DNA of 64,000 nt from Heloderma charlesbogerti (lineage: Eukaryota; Chordata; Lepidosauria; Squamata; Helodermatidae): assembly GCA_026122225.1 (NCBI GenBank), contig JANEZZ010000407.1, forward strand, positions 620,001-684,000. Direction: 5' to 3'. Both the position numbers and the translations under genes were made by a program. This document shows positions 41,833 through 54,307 of the stretch, one piece after another; position 1 is the stretch's first letter; every line of letters starts with the position of its first letter. Below the pieces are notes generated by a model. It had not been told where the DNA came from, did no database searches, and saw nothing but the letters and a program-made list of their open reading frames with translations.

Positions 41833-43345
41833 AGCAAGCTCACCCTGTGTTTACAAATCCTTTCTGCAGCCAGGAGTGCATTTTGGATTTGTGGACTGTG
41901 TAAAAGGATGGATCAATCAATTCACAGAGGTTCAGAAAGGGGCAAGTGGAGGCAATGCTACACCTCGGCTGCGGGTGGGCGGAGAGAAGGCGCATGGAGC
42001 CATTGCAGCACTGTGTCCTGGTCCCAGGGGTCCTGCCACCACCAGAGTCATCCTCAGAGGAGGAGCCAGAACCACCAGCGCCAGTTGGCCCCTCAGGAGA
42101 CCCTGGCAGTTGAATCTGCCTTCTAGAGCGGTGGAGAGTTCGGCTTCCGAGGCAGAGGATGATGCTGAGCCCCGCTCCCCCGATAACGCCGGCGCCTCAA
42201 GGTCCATGATAGGACGGTGGCCAGGCGAAGGAGCGCTCACTTATGGAAGAGGACACTCATGAGTCCAGTCCTCCTCATGAGGAGGACATCTGGCAAGCCT
42301 CTAACAGGAAGCAGCTGGGCACTGGGGGGGGGGGCTCAAGGAGCTTTAGCCATATCCGCTCTCACTGGTAACATGAGAGATGCTGCAAACAACCGCTCTG
42401 CTCGCTCCAGTATCTGCTACTGCTTCTCCGGTGCGTGGCCTTGTGATGGATGCGCCATGCTGCTGGCCTTGGACTCTTTCTTGACCCTGCTTCTGGACTC
42501 AGTGATGCACATGACTGATTTGCTGTGTTCGACCACTTGCCTGCTACCTTCACCTGCTGTTGCCTGATCCTTGTTGCCTGCCTGCCTGCCTGCCTATGTC
42601 CTGACTTCTGCCTGCATTTTGACCACTCTTGCCTTAGCCTAAACCTCCTTGGACTGAGACCTGTGTGCTTGACCACTTGCTTGCCAGACTGACTGTTCTA
42701 TTGCATGGCTTCCTGTATTTGCTTGCAAAGACCCAAGGCTCTGTCTAGAGCAGGACATGCTGCTGCTTCTGTGCATTCCTGTGACATGCGTACAGCGTAA
42801 TCTAAAAGGACTGAGAGCTGATTGCTATGTTGCTTCAGAAAGTCAGGTCTGTGGTTGCAGACAGACGGAGAAGTCTTTCATGAATTGACGTGACGGGCAC
42901 CTCAGCCGATCAATGCCCTGGAAGCTGGAGTCAGGAATGCTGCTGTTCACATTTTTGTCATGGAACCAACTATAAGCAATAATGACACAATATCTGTGCA
43001 CAGGCACAAAGGTATGCCAGCATGGCCTGGCAGACGTAGATCCGGTGGCCCTCTGGGAGCCTCAAGGCTAAAGCCACTGGGGTGATGGGCTGTGGAATGC
43101 AAACACTTCCAAGAATGGTTTTTTTTGTTCCCAGAAGGGTTTAACTCCAGCATCTGGAACTGTGTGTCAAGTTTGCTTTGTGTTTACTTGATTTATCTCC
43201 ATGACGAACACTGTAACAACTATTTCTAATCTTTGAATGTGAGCACAAATGTACACTCCAGGGGTCCCTGTGTTTGGACACAGAGGAAAGTGACACCCGG
43301 CCTTGTCATTCACCAGGGCAAAGGTTATCAAGGCTGGAGGGGGGA
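41833..43345. other. Unassigned, possibly LTR-type remnant
   Basis: 41940-42300 encodes a Ser/Glu/Pro-rich open stretch without a known domain. 42360-42720 is rich in 'cttgcctgcc' and 'gaccacttgc', with a CCTG microsatellite at 42575-42596. The composition is reminiscent of LTR-element ends but I see no paired LTR or duplication. 42730-43345 holds nothing recognised. Confidence 0.3.
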
Positions 43346-45923
43346 CATAGAATCATAGAATAGTAGGGTTGGAAGGGGCCTACAAGGCCATCGAGTCCAA
43401 CCCCCTGCTCAATGCAGGAATCCAAGTCAGAGCATCCCTGACAGGTGGCTGTCCAGCCTCGTCTTGAAGGCCTCCAGTGTGGGAGAACCCACCACCTCCC
43501 CAGGTAATTTGTTCCATTGTCGTATTGCTCTAACAGTCAGGAAGTTTTTCCTGATGTTCAGCCGGAATCTGGATTCCTGGAACTTGAGCCCATTATTCCG
43601 TGTCCTGCACTCTGGGATGATCAAGAAGAGATCCTGGCCTTCTTCTCTGTGACAACCTTTCAAGTACTTGAAGAGTGCTATCATATCTCCCCTCAGACTT
43701 CTCTTCTCCAGGCTAAACATGCCCAGTTCTTTCCGTATCTCTTCATAGGGCTTTCTTTCCAGTCCCCTGATCATCTTTGCTGCCCTCCTCTGAACCCTCT
43801 CCAGCTTGTCTGCATCCTTCTGAAAGTGTGGTGCCCAGAACTGGACACAGTACTCCAGATGAGGCCTAACCAGTGTTGAGTAGAGGGGAACTAGTACTTC
43901 CCGGGATTTGGAAGCGATGCTTCTATGAATGCAGCCCAAAAGAGCATTGGCCTTTTTTGCAGCCACATCACATTGTTGGCTCATATTCAGCTTGTGATCG
44001 ACAACAATTCCAAGATTCTTCTTGCTTGTAGTGTGGTTCAGCCACGTATCCCCCATCTTGTACTGTGCATTTGGTTTCTTTTTCCTCAGTGCAGAACTTG
44101 GCATTTATCCCTGTTAAATATCATTCTGTTGTTTTCTGCCCAGCGCTCCAGTCTATGCAGATCACTTTGAATTTTGTTTCTGTCTTCCAGGGTATGAGCT
44201 ATCCCGCCCAATTTTGTGTCATCTGCAAATCTGATCAGCATTCCCTGCACCTCCTCCTCCAAGTCATTAATACAAATGTGGAAGAGCACTGGGCCCAGGA
44301 CACAGCCCTGCCGTACCCCACTTGTTACCTCTCCCCAGTTTGAGAAGGTCCCATTGATAAGCACTCTTGGAGTCCGATTCTGTAGCCAACTGAGGATCCA
44401 GCGAATCGTTGTTTCATCTAGCCCACTTTGAGCTAGTTTGCTCATCAGGAGATCATGGGGCACTTTGTCGAAAGCTTTGCTGAAGTCGAGGTATATGATG
44501 TCTACAGCATTCCCACGGTCCACAAGGGAGGTGACTTGATCAAAAAATGAGATCAGATTTGTCTGGCAGGACTTGTTTTTGACAAATCCATGTTGGCTTC
44601 GAGTCATCACGGCATTGTTGTCAAGGTGCTTCCAGATGGATTGCTTTATCATCTGCTCCAGAATTTTCCCAGGGATTGATGTCAGACTGACTGGTCTGTA
44701 GTTCCCAGGGTCCTCCTTTTTCCCCTTTTTGAAGATGGGGACAACATTAGCCCTCCTGCAGTCCTCTGGCACTTCCCCCGTCCTCCACGATTTCTCAAAG
44801 AGAATAGATGGTGGTTCTGAGAGTTCTTCTGCAATTTCCTTTATTACTCTCGGATGCAGTTCATCTGGCCCTGGAGATTTGAACTCATTCCAAGTAATTA
44901 GGTGTTCCTTGACCATATGCCTATCGATCTCAAGCTGCAATCCTGCCCCTTCAGCCTGCACTTCGCCTTTGCCAGGGGGGTCATAGACCCTCTTTTGGGA
45001 GAAGACTGAGCCAAAGTAGGAATTGAGCACCTCTGCCTTTTCTTTGTCATCTGTTATCGTTTTGCCATCCTGATTTAATAGCTGAACCACCATTTCTTTC
45101 CTCTGCCTTTTACTATGCACGTAGCTGAAGAAAGCCTTTTTGTTGTTTTTAGCATCCCTCGCTAACCTCAGCTCGTTCTCAGCTTTAGCCTTCCTGACAC
45201 CATCCCTGCCATTCTGTGCTACCTGCCTGTACTCTTCCTTTGTTGCTTGACCTTCTTTCCACTTCCTATATGTGTCCTTTTTTGTTTTCAGGTCATCCCT
45301 AAGCTTTTTGTGAAGCCACATTGGCTTCTTCTGTTGTCTTCTACCTTTTCTTCTTGTTGGAATGGATTGTGATTGTGCCTTGAGAATTTCCTTTTATAAA
45401 AGACCCCACCCATCTTGGACTCCTTTTCTCGTTAGCGTCGCTTGCCATGGGACCTTACTAATCATTGTTCTGAGTTTATGAAAATCAGCTTTCCTAAAAT
45501 CCAGGGTACGCGTTTGACTACACTCGGCTTTTGCTTCCCTTAGAACCAAGAACTTACCAACAACGTGGTCACTTTCCCCCAGAGTTCCTGTAACTGCTAC
45601 TTTATCCACTAAGTCATCTCTGTTGGTTAGGATCAAGTCAAGGATAGCTGATCTTCTAGTTCCTTCCTCTACTTTCTGTAGGAGGATGTTATCCGCCACA
45701 CAAGTCAGGAATTTCCTGGAGGGGCCATGTTTTGCAGAATTTGTCTCCCAACAAATATCGGGGAAATTGAAATCCCCCATTACTACTACATCATGCTTCC
45801 TTAAAACATTGGCTATTTGCTTTTCAAAAGTTTCATCCTTGTCTTCTCCTTGATTGGGTGGCCGGTAGTAGACTCCGACCACCCGGTTCCTTTTATTCTT
45901 TGCTCCATTTATTTCATCCCAGA
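43346..45923 (-). mobile_element. CR1 LINE, 5'-truncated in the endonuclease
   Basis: The low end carries the inverted tail 'catagaatcatagaatag' and the element runs to the middle of the endonuclease at about 45923. The endonuclease part (45394-45882) shows VGVYYRPPN, VMGDFNFPD, SAILDLIL and GESDHVV. A frameshift lies between endonuclease and RT and another near 44100. Confidence 0.93.
44086..45321 (-). pseudogene. CR1 ORF2 reverse transcriptase domain
   Basis: The 411-codon open frame spans the linker (MWLHKKLRDDLKTKKDTYRK), fingers (GPDELHPRVIK, NVVPIFKKGKK), palm motif A (YLDFSKAFDK), SGVRQGCVLGPVLF and catalytic RFADDTKLGG, ending at CQVLH where a frameshift leads to the C-terminal frame at 43427-44104 ([20 protein letters not shown]). 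This is the best-preserved CR1 RT in the window. The usual PQGSV is RQGCV here and in the 50-kb copy, suggesting a shared subfamily. Confidence 0.9.
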
Positions 45924-46338
45924 CATGAGGCTATGGGGGATGGATCTCCAAAATGCAGGCCAGCAGGAGTGGCCCAAGACCTTTCACTGCCTGAAGCAGA
46001 GCCCAGATGGTGCCTCCCAGCCTCCCCATGGACAACATTGTTTTGTTTTTGCTACATTTCTATGCCAATAGCCAAAGCATTCTGGGCGGTTCACAAAATG
46101 AAACTTAAATCCATAACAATATAAAAACATAACAAAACATACTGTAAAAGCCTAAACATTTAAAACAGAATAAAATCAGAGTCAAAACTAGAATAAAAAC
46201 CATCAGCAGTGCAAGATTTAAAAAGCGCTAACTAATTTTATTATTATTATTTTATTTTATTATTATTATTATTCCCCTTCATGGATCACTGCCTTGTTGT
46301 GGTGAAGGGGCTTGCGTAACTCAGTGAAGCCATAAGCT

Positions 46339-47622
46339 ATGCCGTGCAGGGCCACCCAAGACGGACAGGTCATGGCAGAGAGTTCTGACAAAATGTGGTC
46401 CACTGGAGAAGGAAATGGCAACCCACTCCAGTATTCTTGCCAAGAAAACCCCATGGAACGTATCACAAGGCTAAAAGAGATGACGCCGGAAGAGGAGCCC
46501 CTCAGGTCGGAAGGTGTCCAATATGCTACTGGGGAAGAGCAGAGGGTATTTCCAAGCAGCGCCAGAAAGAGTGAAGCGGCTGGGCCAAAGCCGAAAGGAC
46601 ACTCAGCTGTGGATGTGTCTGGCGATGAAAAGAAAATCCGATGTTGTAAAGAACAATATTGTTTAGGAACCTGGAATGTCAGATCAATGAATCAAGGTAA
46701 GCTGGAGGTGGTCAAACATGAGATGGCAAGATTGAACATCGACATCTTGGGAATCAGCCAACTAAAATGGACAGGCATGGGCGAATTTAATTCAGGTGAC
46801 CATCATATCTACTACTGTGGGCAAGAATCCCTTAGAAGAAATGGAGTAGCACTCATAGTCAAGAAAAGGGTGGGAAAAGCAGTACTGGGGTACAATCTTA
46901 AAAATGATAGAATGATCTCAGTACGAATCCAAGGCAAACCATTCAACATCACAGTAATTCAAGTCTATGCCGCAACCACTGAGGCCGAAGAAGCTGAGGT
47001 TGATCGGTTCTATGAAGACCTACAACACCTTCTAGAACTAACACCCAAAAAAGATGTCCTCTTCATCATAGGGGATTGGAATGCTAAAGCAGGAAGTCAA
47101 GAAATCACCGGGATAACAGGCAGGCATGGCCTTGGTGTACAAAATGAAGCAGGACAAAGGCTAATAGAGTTTTGTCAAGAGAACGCGCTGATCATAGCAA
47201 ACACTCTTTTCCAACAGCACAAGAGATGACTCTACACATGGACATCACCAGATGGTCAATATCGAAATCAGATTGATTATGTCCTTTGCAGCCAAAGATG
47301 GAGAAGCTCTATACAGTCAGTCAAAACAAGACGTGGAGCTGACTGTGGCTCAGATCATGAGCTGCTTCTTGCAAAATTTCGGCTTCAATTGAAGAATGTA
47401 GGGAAAACCACTAAACCATTCAGGTACGACCTCAATCATATCTCTTATGAATATACAGTGGAGGTGAGGAACAGATTTAAGGGATTAGACCTGATAGACA
47501 GAGTGCCTGAGAACTATGGACAGAGGTCTGTAGCATTGTTCAGGAGGCAGCAACGAAATCCATCCCATAGAAAAAGAAAGGCAAGAAAGCCAAGTGGCTG
47601 TCTGATGAGGCTTTCCAAGTAG
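46339..47622 (+). pseudogene. BovB endonuclease region with nonsense codon
   Basis: The first 296 codons show LGTWNVRSMNQGK, ILGISQLKWTG, VIQVYAATTEAE and FIIGDWNAKAGS, the APE-endonuclease blocks. The usual block ISELKW is ISQLKW here, so the metal-binding Glu is Gln. The frame stops at 47227 in 'cacaagagatgactc', where an Arg codon CGA appears changed to TGA, a CpG decay event. The same frame then continues through IDYVLCSQRW, GADCGSDHELL and to 47622 before a shift. Confidence 0.88.
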
Positions 47623-47761
47623 CTGAGGAAAGAAGGGAAGTGAAAAACAAGGAGAAAGGGGAAGATATATCCAACTGAATGCAGAGTTCCAGAGAATAGC
47701 AAGGAGAGACAAGAAGGCCTTCTTAAATGAACAATGCAAAGAAATTGAGGAAAACAACAGA

Positions 47762-49479
47762 ATGGGAAAGACTAGAGATCTCTTCAAGAAAATTGGAGAT
47801 CTCAAGGGAACGTTTTGTGCAAAGACGAGCATGATAAAGGACGAAGAAGTCAGGGACCTAACAGAAGCAGATGAGATTAAGAAGAGGTGGAAAGAATACA
47901 CAGAAGAACTATACAGGAAAGATCTGAATGTCCCTGATAGCCATGATAGTGCGGTCACTGAACTTGAGCTGGACATCCTCGAGAGTGAAGTCAAGTCGGC
48001 CTTAGGAAGCATTAGTAACAACAAAGCTAGCGGAGATGACAGTATTCCAGCTGAGCTATTTAAAATCCTAAAAGATGATGCTGTTAAAGTGCTGCACTCA
48101 ATATGCCAACAAATTCGGAACACTCAACAGTGGCCACAAGACTGGAAAAGGTCAGTTTACATTCCAGTTCCAAAGAAGGGCAATGCCAAAGAGTGTTCAA
48201 ACTACCGCACAACTGCGCTCATTTCACATGCCAGCAAGGTGATGCTCAAAATCCTACAAGCTAGGCTTCAGCAGTATGCGAACCGAGAACTACCGGAAGT
48301 ACAAGCTGGGTTTAGAAGAGGCAGAGGAACTAGAGATCAAATCGCCAACTTTTGCTGGATCATGGAGAAAGCAAGAGAATTCCAGAAAAACGTCTATTTC
48401 TGCTTCATTGACTACGCTAAAGCCTTTGATTGTGTGGATCACAACAAACTGTGGCAAATTCTGAAAGTGATGGGAGTACCAGACCACCTTACCTGTCTCC
48501 TGAGAAACCTGTACGAGGGTCAAGAAGCAACAGTAAGAACCAGACATGGAACAACCGATTGGTTCAAAATTGGGAAAGGAGTACGACAAGGGTGCATATT
48601 GTCACCCTGCTTATTTAACTTATATGCAGAGTACATTATGAGAAACGCCGGGTTGGATGAATCACCGGTCGGAATTAAGATTGCCGGGAGAATTATCAAC
48701 AACCTCCGATATGCAGACGATACCACCCTAATGGCAGAAAGCGAAGAGGCTCTAAAGAGCCTCTTGTTGAGGGTGAAAGTGGAGAGTGCAAAAGCTAGTT
48801 TGAAACTCAACATTATAAAAACTAAGATCATGGCATCTGGCCCCATCACTTCCTGGCATATAGAAGGGGTAGAAATGGAAGCAGTGACAGATTGTATTTT
48901 CTTGGGCTCCAAGATCACCACAGACGGTGACTGTAGCCATGAAATTAAAAGACGCTTGCTCCTTGGGAGGAAAGCTATGGCACACCTAGACAGCATAGTC
49001 AGAAGCAGAGACATCACCTTGCCGACAAAGGTCCGTCTAATCAAAGCTATGGTTTCCCAATAGTAATGTATGGCTGTGAGAGGTGGACTATAAGGAAGGC
49101 TGAGCGCCGAAGAATTGATGCCTTCGAACTGTGGTGCTGGAGAAGACTCTTACGAGTCCCCTGGACTGCAAGGAGGTCAAATCAGTCCATCCTAAAGGAA
49201 ATCAACCCTGAGTGCTCATTGGAAGGACAGAGACTGAAGCTGAAGCTCAAATATTTTGGCCACCTAATGCGAAGAGAAAACTCCCTGGAAAAGACCCTGA
49301 TGCTAGGAAAGACTGAAGGCAAAAGGAGAAGGGGACGGCAGAGGATGAGATGGCTAGATAGTATCACCGATGCAATGAATATGAACTTGAGCATGCTCCG
49401 GGAGAGAGCACAGGACAGGAAGGCCTGGCGTGCTATGGTCCATGGGGTCATGAAGAGTCGGACACGACTGAACGACTGA
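47762..49479 (+). pseudogene. BovB reverse transcriptase region, frameshifted
   Basis: 47762-49063 encodes the RT from the linker (MGKTRDLFKKIGDLKGTF), through NNKASGDDSIPAELFK, FIDYAKAFDCVDH and GVRQGCILSPCLF, to catalytic LRYADDTTLMAE. A one-base loss near 49050 ends it at KAMVSQ. The C-terminus continues at 49066-49479 (MYGCERWTIRKAERRR … MKSRTRLND). The catalytic motif is preserved, but the protein cannot be made whole. Confidence 0.9.
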
Positions 49480-50179
49480 ACAACAACAACAACTCATTTT
49501 ATTAAAAACAACGACAACACGGAACAACTACAAATCCTGGGAGGATAAAGAGGTCTTGACCTGGTGCCAAAAAGACCACAAAAAGATTTGCGCCAGGCAA
49601 ACCTCTCTGGGAAGGGCCTTCTGCAACTGGGGTGCCACCCCCCAAAAAGGCACTCTGCTTAGTAGCCATTCACCTCATTTGATGGGGGGCACCAGAGGAG
49701 AGCCTCTGAGGACGGTACTTGGGTCCAAGCAGGTATATATGGGAGGAGATGATCCTTCAGGTAACCTTGCCCAAGGATGCTTAGGGCTTTGAAGGTTAAA
49801 ACCAGCACTTTGAATTGGACTTGAAAACAGGCTGAAAGCCAGTGCAGAACACAAAGCACTGGCATAATGTTAACAATCTCACTGCCCTATTTGGACCAGC
49901 TGAAGTTGATCAGAACCTGATGCAGAGAGCAGGCAAGTGATGGGCATAAACCCTCCTGATCTTGCATCACGCCCTCAAGCTTTGGGGTTTTAAAATTTTT
50001 TTACAGTTCAAGGTACAGACTACGTAGAAACTTTTGTTGAAAGAACTGGGATGTCTTTCTGCTTGCATTCTTTAATTGCTTTTGGTTGTTTGAAGATATT
50101 AGCTATTAATAATGCCAGTTATTCAAAAAGCCATTTTCAAAGGCAGTCACATGTACAACACATTGTAATAATAATAATT

Positions 50180-52818
50180 TGCACTGTATGTGAAAAATAC
50201 ATATCTCTGCACAGAAATACAGGAGGATGAGCTTGGTAGCCCCATTGAGAGCATCTGGATCAAAATAAATGGAGCAAAGAATAAAAGGAACCTGGTGGTC
50301 GGAGTCTACTACCGGCCACCCAATTAAAGAGAAGACGAGGATGAAACTTTTGAAAAGCAAATAGCCAATGTTTCAAGGAAGCATGATGTAGTAGTCATGG
50401 GGGACTTGAATTTCCCCGATATCTGTTGGGAGACACATTCTGCAAAACATGGCCCCTCCAGGAAATTCCTGACTTGTGTGGTGGATAACTTCCTCCTAAA
50501 GAAAGTAGAGGAAGGAACTAGAGGATCGGCTATCCTTGACTTGATTCTAACCAACAGAGATGACTTAGTGGATAAAGTAGCACTTACCGGAACTCTGGGG
50601 GAAAGCGACCATGTTGCACTTGAGTTCTTGGTTCTAAGGGAAGCAAAAGCTGAGCGTAGTCAAATGTGTACCCTGGATTTTAGGAAAGCTGATTTTAATA
50701 AACTCAGAACAATGATCAGTAAGTTCCTATGGCAAGCGACGCTAACAAGAAAAGGAGTCCTGGATGGGTGGGGGCTTTGAAAAAAGGAAATTCTCAAGGC
50801 ACAATTACAAACAATTCCAACAAGGAGAAAAGGTGGAAGACAACAGAAGAACCTAATGTGGCTTCACAAAAAGCTTAGGGATGACCTGAAAACAAAAAAG
50901 GACACATATAGGAAGTGGAAAGAAGGCCAGATAACAAAGGAAGAGTATAGGCAGATAGCACAGAATTGCAGGGATGGTGTCAGGAAGGCTAAAGCTGAGA
51001 ACGAGCTGAGGTTAGCAAGGGATGCTAAAAACAACAAAAAGGCTTTCTTCAGCTACGTGCATAGTAAAAGGCAGAGGAAAGAAATGGTGGCTCAGCTATT
51101 AAATAAGGATGGCAAAACGATAACAGATGACAAAGAAAAGGCAGAGGTGCTCAATTCCTACTTTGGCTCAGTCTTCTCCCAAAACAGGGTCTATGACCCC
51201 CCTGGCAAAGGCGAAGTGCAGGCTGAAGGGGCAGGATTGCAGCTTGAGATCGATAGGCATATGGTCAAGGAACACCTAATTACTTTGAATGAGTTCAAAT
51301 CTCCAGGGCCAGATGAACTGCATCCTAGAGTCATAAAGGAACTGGCAGAAGAACTCTCAGAACCGCTGCCTATTCTCTTTGAGAAATCGTGGAGGACGGG
51401 GGAAGTGCCAGATGACTGGAGGAGGGCTAACGTTGTCCCTCTCTTCAAAAAGGGTAAAAAGGAGGAACCTGGGAACTACAGACCAGTCAGTCTGACATCA
51501 GTCCCAGGGAAAATTCTGGAGCAGATGATAAAGCAATCCATCTGGAAGCATCTTGACAACAATGCCGTGATGACTCGAAGCCAACATGGATTTGTCAAAA
51601 ACAAGTCCTGCCAGACAAATCTGATCTCATTTTTTGATCAAGTCACCTCCCTTGTAGACCATGGGAAATCTGTAGACATCATATACCTCGACCTCAGCAA
51701 AGCTTTCAACAAAGTGCCCCATGATCTCCTGATGAGCAAACTAGCTCAAAGTGGGCTAGATGAAACAACGATCCGGTGGATCCACAGTTGGCTACAGAAT
51801 TGGACTCCAAGAGTGCTTATCAATGGGACCTTCTCAAACTGGGGAGAGGTAACAAGTGGGGTACGGCAGGGCTGTGTCCTGGGCCCAGTGCTCTTCCACA
51901 TTTGTATTAATGACTTGGAGGAGGAGGTGCAGGGAATGCTGATCAAATCTACAGATGACACAAAATTGGGCAGGATAGCTAATACTTTGGAAGACAGAAA
52001 CAAAATTCAAAGTGATCTGCATAGACTGGAGCGCTGGGCAGAAAACAACAGAATGACATTTAATAGGGATAAATGCCAAGTTCTGCACTGAGGAAAAAGA
52101 AACCAAATGCACAGTTACAAGATGGGGGATACGTGACTCAACCACACTACAAGCGAGAACGATTGGAATTGTTGTCGATCACAAGCTGAAGATGAGCCAA
52201 CAATGTGATGTGGCTGCAAAAAAGGCCAATGCTCTTTTGGGCTGCGTTAATAGAAGCATCGCTTCCAAATCCCGGGAAGTACTAGTTCCCCTCTACTCAG
52301 CACTGGTTAGGCCTCACCTGGAGTACTGTGTCCAGTTCTGGGCACCACACTTTCAGAAGGATGCAGACAAGCTGGAGAGGGTTCAGAGGAGGGCAACAAA
52401 GATGATCAGAGGACTGGAAACAAAGCCCTATGAAGAGAGACTGAAAGAGCTGGGCATGTTTAGCCTTGAGATAGGATAGCGCTTTTCAAGTACTTGAAAG
52501 GTTGTCACAGAGAGGAAGGCCAGGATCTCTTCTTGATCATCCCAGAGTGCAGGACATGGAATAATGGGCTCAAGTTCCAGGAAGCCAGATTCTGGCTGAA
52601 CATCTGGAAAAACTTCCTGACTGTAAGAGCAATACGACAATGGAACCAATGACCTGGGGAGGTGGTGGGCTCTCCCACACTGGAGGTATTCAAGACAAAG
52701 CTGGACAGCCATTTGTCAGGGATGCTCTGACTTGGATTCCTGCATTGAGCAGGGGGTTGGACTTGATGGCCTTGTAGGCCCCTTCCAACCCTACTATTCT
52801 ATGATTCTATGATTCTAT
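50180..52818 (+). mobile_element. CR1 LINE, 5'-truncated in the endonuclease
   Basis: It begins at 'tttgcactgtatgtgaaaaa' in the endonuclease and ends with the tail 'attctatgattctatgatt'. Endonuclease blocks VVMGDLNFPD, SAILDLIL and GESDHVA are in 50397-50780. The RT frame is 50856-52091 and the C-terminus 52192-52479, after which a small deletion removes part of the [11 protein letters not shown] region. Confidence 0.93.
50856..52091 (+). pseudogene. CR1 ORF2 reverse transcriptase domain, altered active site
   Basis: The 411-codon frame is collinear with that at 44086-45321 and shows GPDELHPRVIK, NVVPLFKKGKK, YRPVSLTSVPGK and VRQGCVLGPVLF. Palm motif A reads YLDLSKAFNK (others DFSKAFDK), and the catalytic box reads KSTDDTKLG where others have RFADDTKLG. 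The two Asp remain but the preceding aromatic and Ala are replaced, which should impair activity. A frameshift follows CQVLH. Confidence 0.9.
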
Positions 52819-52827
52819 AATCCAAAA

Positions 52828-53565
52828 CGAGAAGTTACCAGAGCATGGATAATCTGTCCAGGTAGGGTTGTAGTTGGTGTATCAGTTTAAGCTGACAGAA
52901 AGTGCTCCATTTCACAGAGGCAATGTGTGCCTCCAGTGACAATGATGGATCCAAGGGCACCCACAAAATATGAACCTGATCCTTTGGGGACTGTATAACG
53001 CCTTGCAGAACATAGAATCATAGAATAGCAGGGTTGGAAGGGGCCTACAAGGCCATTGAGTCCAACCCCCTGCTCAATGCATGTTGAATACCACTCATCC
53101 AGGCAGAAGAACCACCCACTAACAGCATCACTGCCTTGTCTGGAATGAGTCTCAGTTTATTGGCCCTCAACCAGTCCATTACCAGACCCAGGCACTGATT
53201 TAGAACAGCAACTGCCTTGCCTGGATGTGATGAAGAAGAAAGATAGAGCTGGGTGTCATATTGGTGACACCTCAGTCCGTATCTCCAGTAACTTCCCCCA
53301 GTGGTGTCATGTAGATGCTGAACAGTGTGGGGGATAGAACAGAGCCCTGTGGGACCCACTAGCATATCTGCCAAGGCACAGAGCAATAATGTCCAGCATC
53401 ACCTTCTGGAATCGGCCATTCAAGTAGGAGCAGAACCACTGCAGCACAGTGCAGCTCCTCAGGAGTATACCAAGGAGCTGCTCAGGCTGTGCTCAGAGGG
53501 AGAGGGTGCTTGGGCACGATCGTGTTGACTGCCCTGGGCATCTCTGCATTCCACAGAGTGTAACA
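52828..53565 (-). mobile_element. L2 LINE fragment (RT), old, split by a CR1 tip
   Basis: On the minus strand the text covers RT regions YGLRCHQYDTQLYLS, AVLNQCLGLVMDW and LRANKLRLIPDK. The YADDTQ box has lost two codons (YDTQ). A further upstream part (53450-53540) matches the L2 region before the RT ('ctccttggtata' in inverse), implying an internal deletion. Confidence 0.78.
53011..53080 (-). mobile_element. CR1 3' tip inside old L2
   Basis: The text 'catagaatcatagaatagca' to 'cccctgctcaatgc' is a 70-bp CR1 end. L2 text reads on both sides (inverse of the 'attcaacctgttctgg' region at 10042-10060). Confidence 0.85.
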
Positions 53566-54129
53566 AAGAAGTTTTATTTAGCAGGGCATGGGAATTCCCA
53601 AGGCCTGGACAGCTGCTGCCAGCCAGGACTGATGATAAAGGGCTTGATGGACGAAGAGTCTGACTGGGATGAGACAGCAGCTTATGGCCCTATTTGGGGG
53701 TGGGGGGTCACAGAGGGGCAAAATGGCTCTGTACTGTGGAGGGTTCCTTCTGCTCACAATATTCATCACTTTGCATTAGCCCGAGCTGCGTCTTGCTAGG
53801 GACTAGGGACAGGTCTGCAGCAAGGGGTTTTCCTGCCCTCCTGCAGGTCTGGTCTTGTAGTGGGAAGGGTGATGTTAGCAGGCTGCTCAGTGGTCAGACA
53901 GGCACTGTGGGCTCTTGAGATAGCTGGCAGCCATAGAGGTGTTAACTTTAGGGAAACCTTGGCTATGCACAGCAAGGCAGGGTGGGAGACGTGACAGCAA
54001 AGTGATCTTGCCTGATAGCCCTGAGGGTACGTGAGGTCAGACCTGGCAAAACCAACCTAAGCAAAACCAAATAGTGGCTCCAAGGTGATCTTCCAAAACA
54101 CGTTCAAATCAATGCCGAGGTGTTTCCAG
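53566..54129. other. No feature recognised
   Basis: I see no exon or assignable repeat. Confidence 0.35.
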
Positions 54130-54307
54130 ATGAGGCTTTTATCATGCCATTGCACTGCCCTATTCATGGAACATTATGGGGGCATCCAGACATGGCTGTC
54201 TTTCACTTGTAACTCTCCTGTGTTTCCCCACCACTTTCCCCACCCTTTTTCTTTCCACAAAAAATCCACTGAGGTGGAGACAAAACGTCTTTGAGTGGCA
54301 GCCCCCT
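54130..54307 (+). repeat. Unnamed interspersed repeat, copy B
   Basis: The text 'agatgaggcttttatcatgc', 'tgtttccccaccactttccc' and 'tttgagtggcagccccctg' matches copy A (36295-36495) and inverted copy C (55515-55668). Confidence 0.6.

Larger units (their letters stand above)
46276..49495 (+). mobile_element. RTE-BovB LINE, near full-length, inactive
   Basis: The 5' end 'ccccttcatggatcactgcc' follows an ATT microsatellite, and the 3' end is 'gactgaacaacaacaacaac'. It carries an APE endonuclease followed by RT in one long frame that is now broken by a stop at 47227, a shift near 47560 and a second shift near 49050 that restores the frame. A candidate duplication ATTTTATTA (near 46236 and 49493) is uncertain because of the AT repeats. 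Confidence 0.93.
46052..49880 (-). mobile_element. Old L2 LINE 3' end, split by BovB
   Basis: On the minus strand 49659-49865 encodes worn L2 C-terminal text (FKVLVLTFKALSILGQGYLK). The 3' UTR runs to 46052, where 'gaaccgcccagaatgctttgg' and 'ggcatagaaatg' in inverse match the L2 end at 12027-12070. BovB (46276-49495) sits in between. The L2 is clearly older than the 7.6-kb copy. Confidence 0.78.

Noticed and set aside
41940..42730. Second LTR related to 643-1166
   Set aside because: Both have Ser/Glu-rich open text, but I find no TG…CA ends, no duplication and no continuous similarity.
46230..46275. ATTTTATTA as a certain target duplication of the full BovB
   Set aside because: The left flank is an ATT/TTTA microsatellite that gives such matches by chance.
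46276..49495. Cattle or sheep contamination because of BovB
   Set aside because: BovB is native to squamates, and it is nested with squamate CR1, L2 and SINEs in the same sequence.
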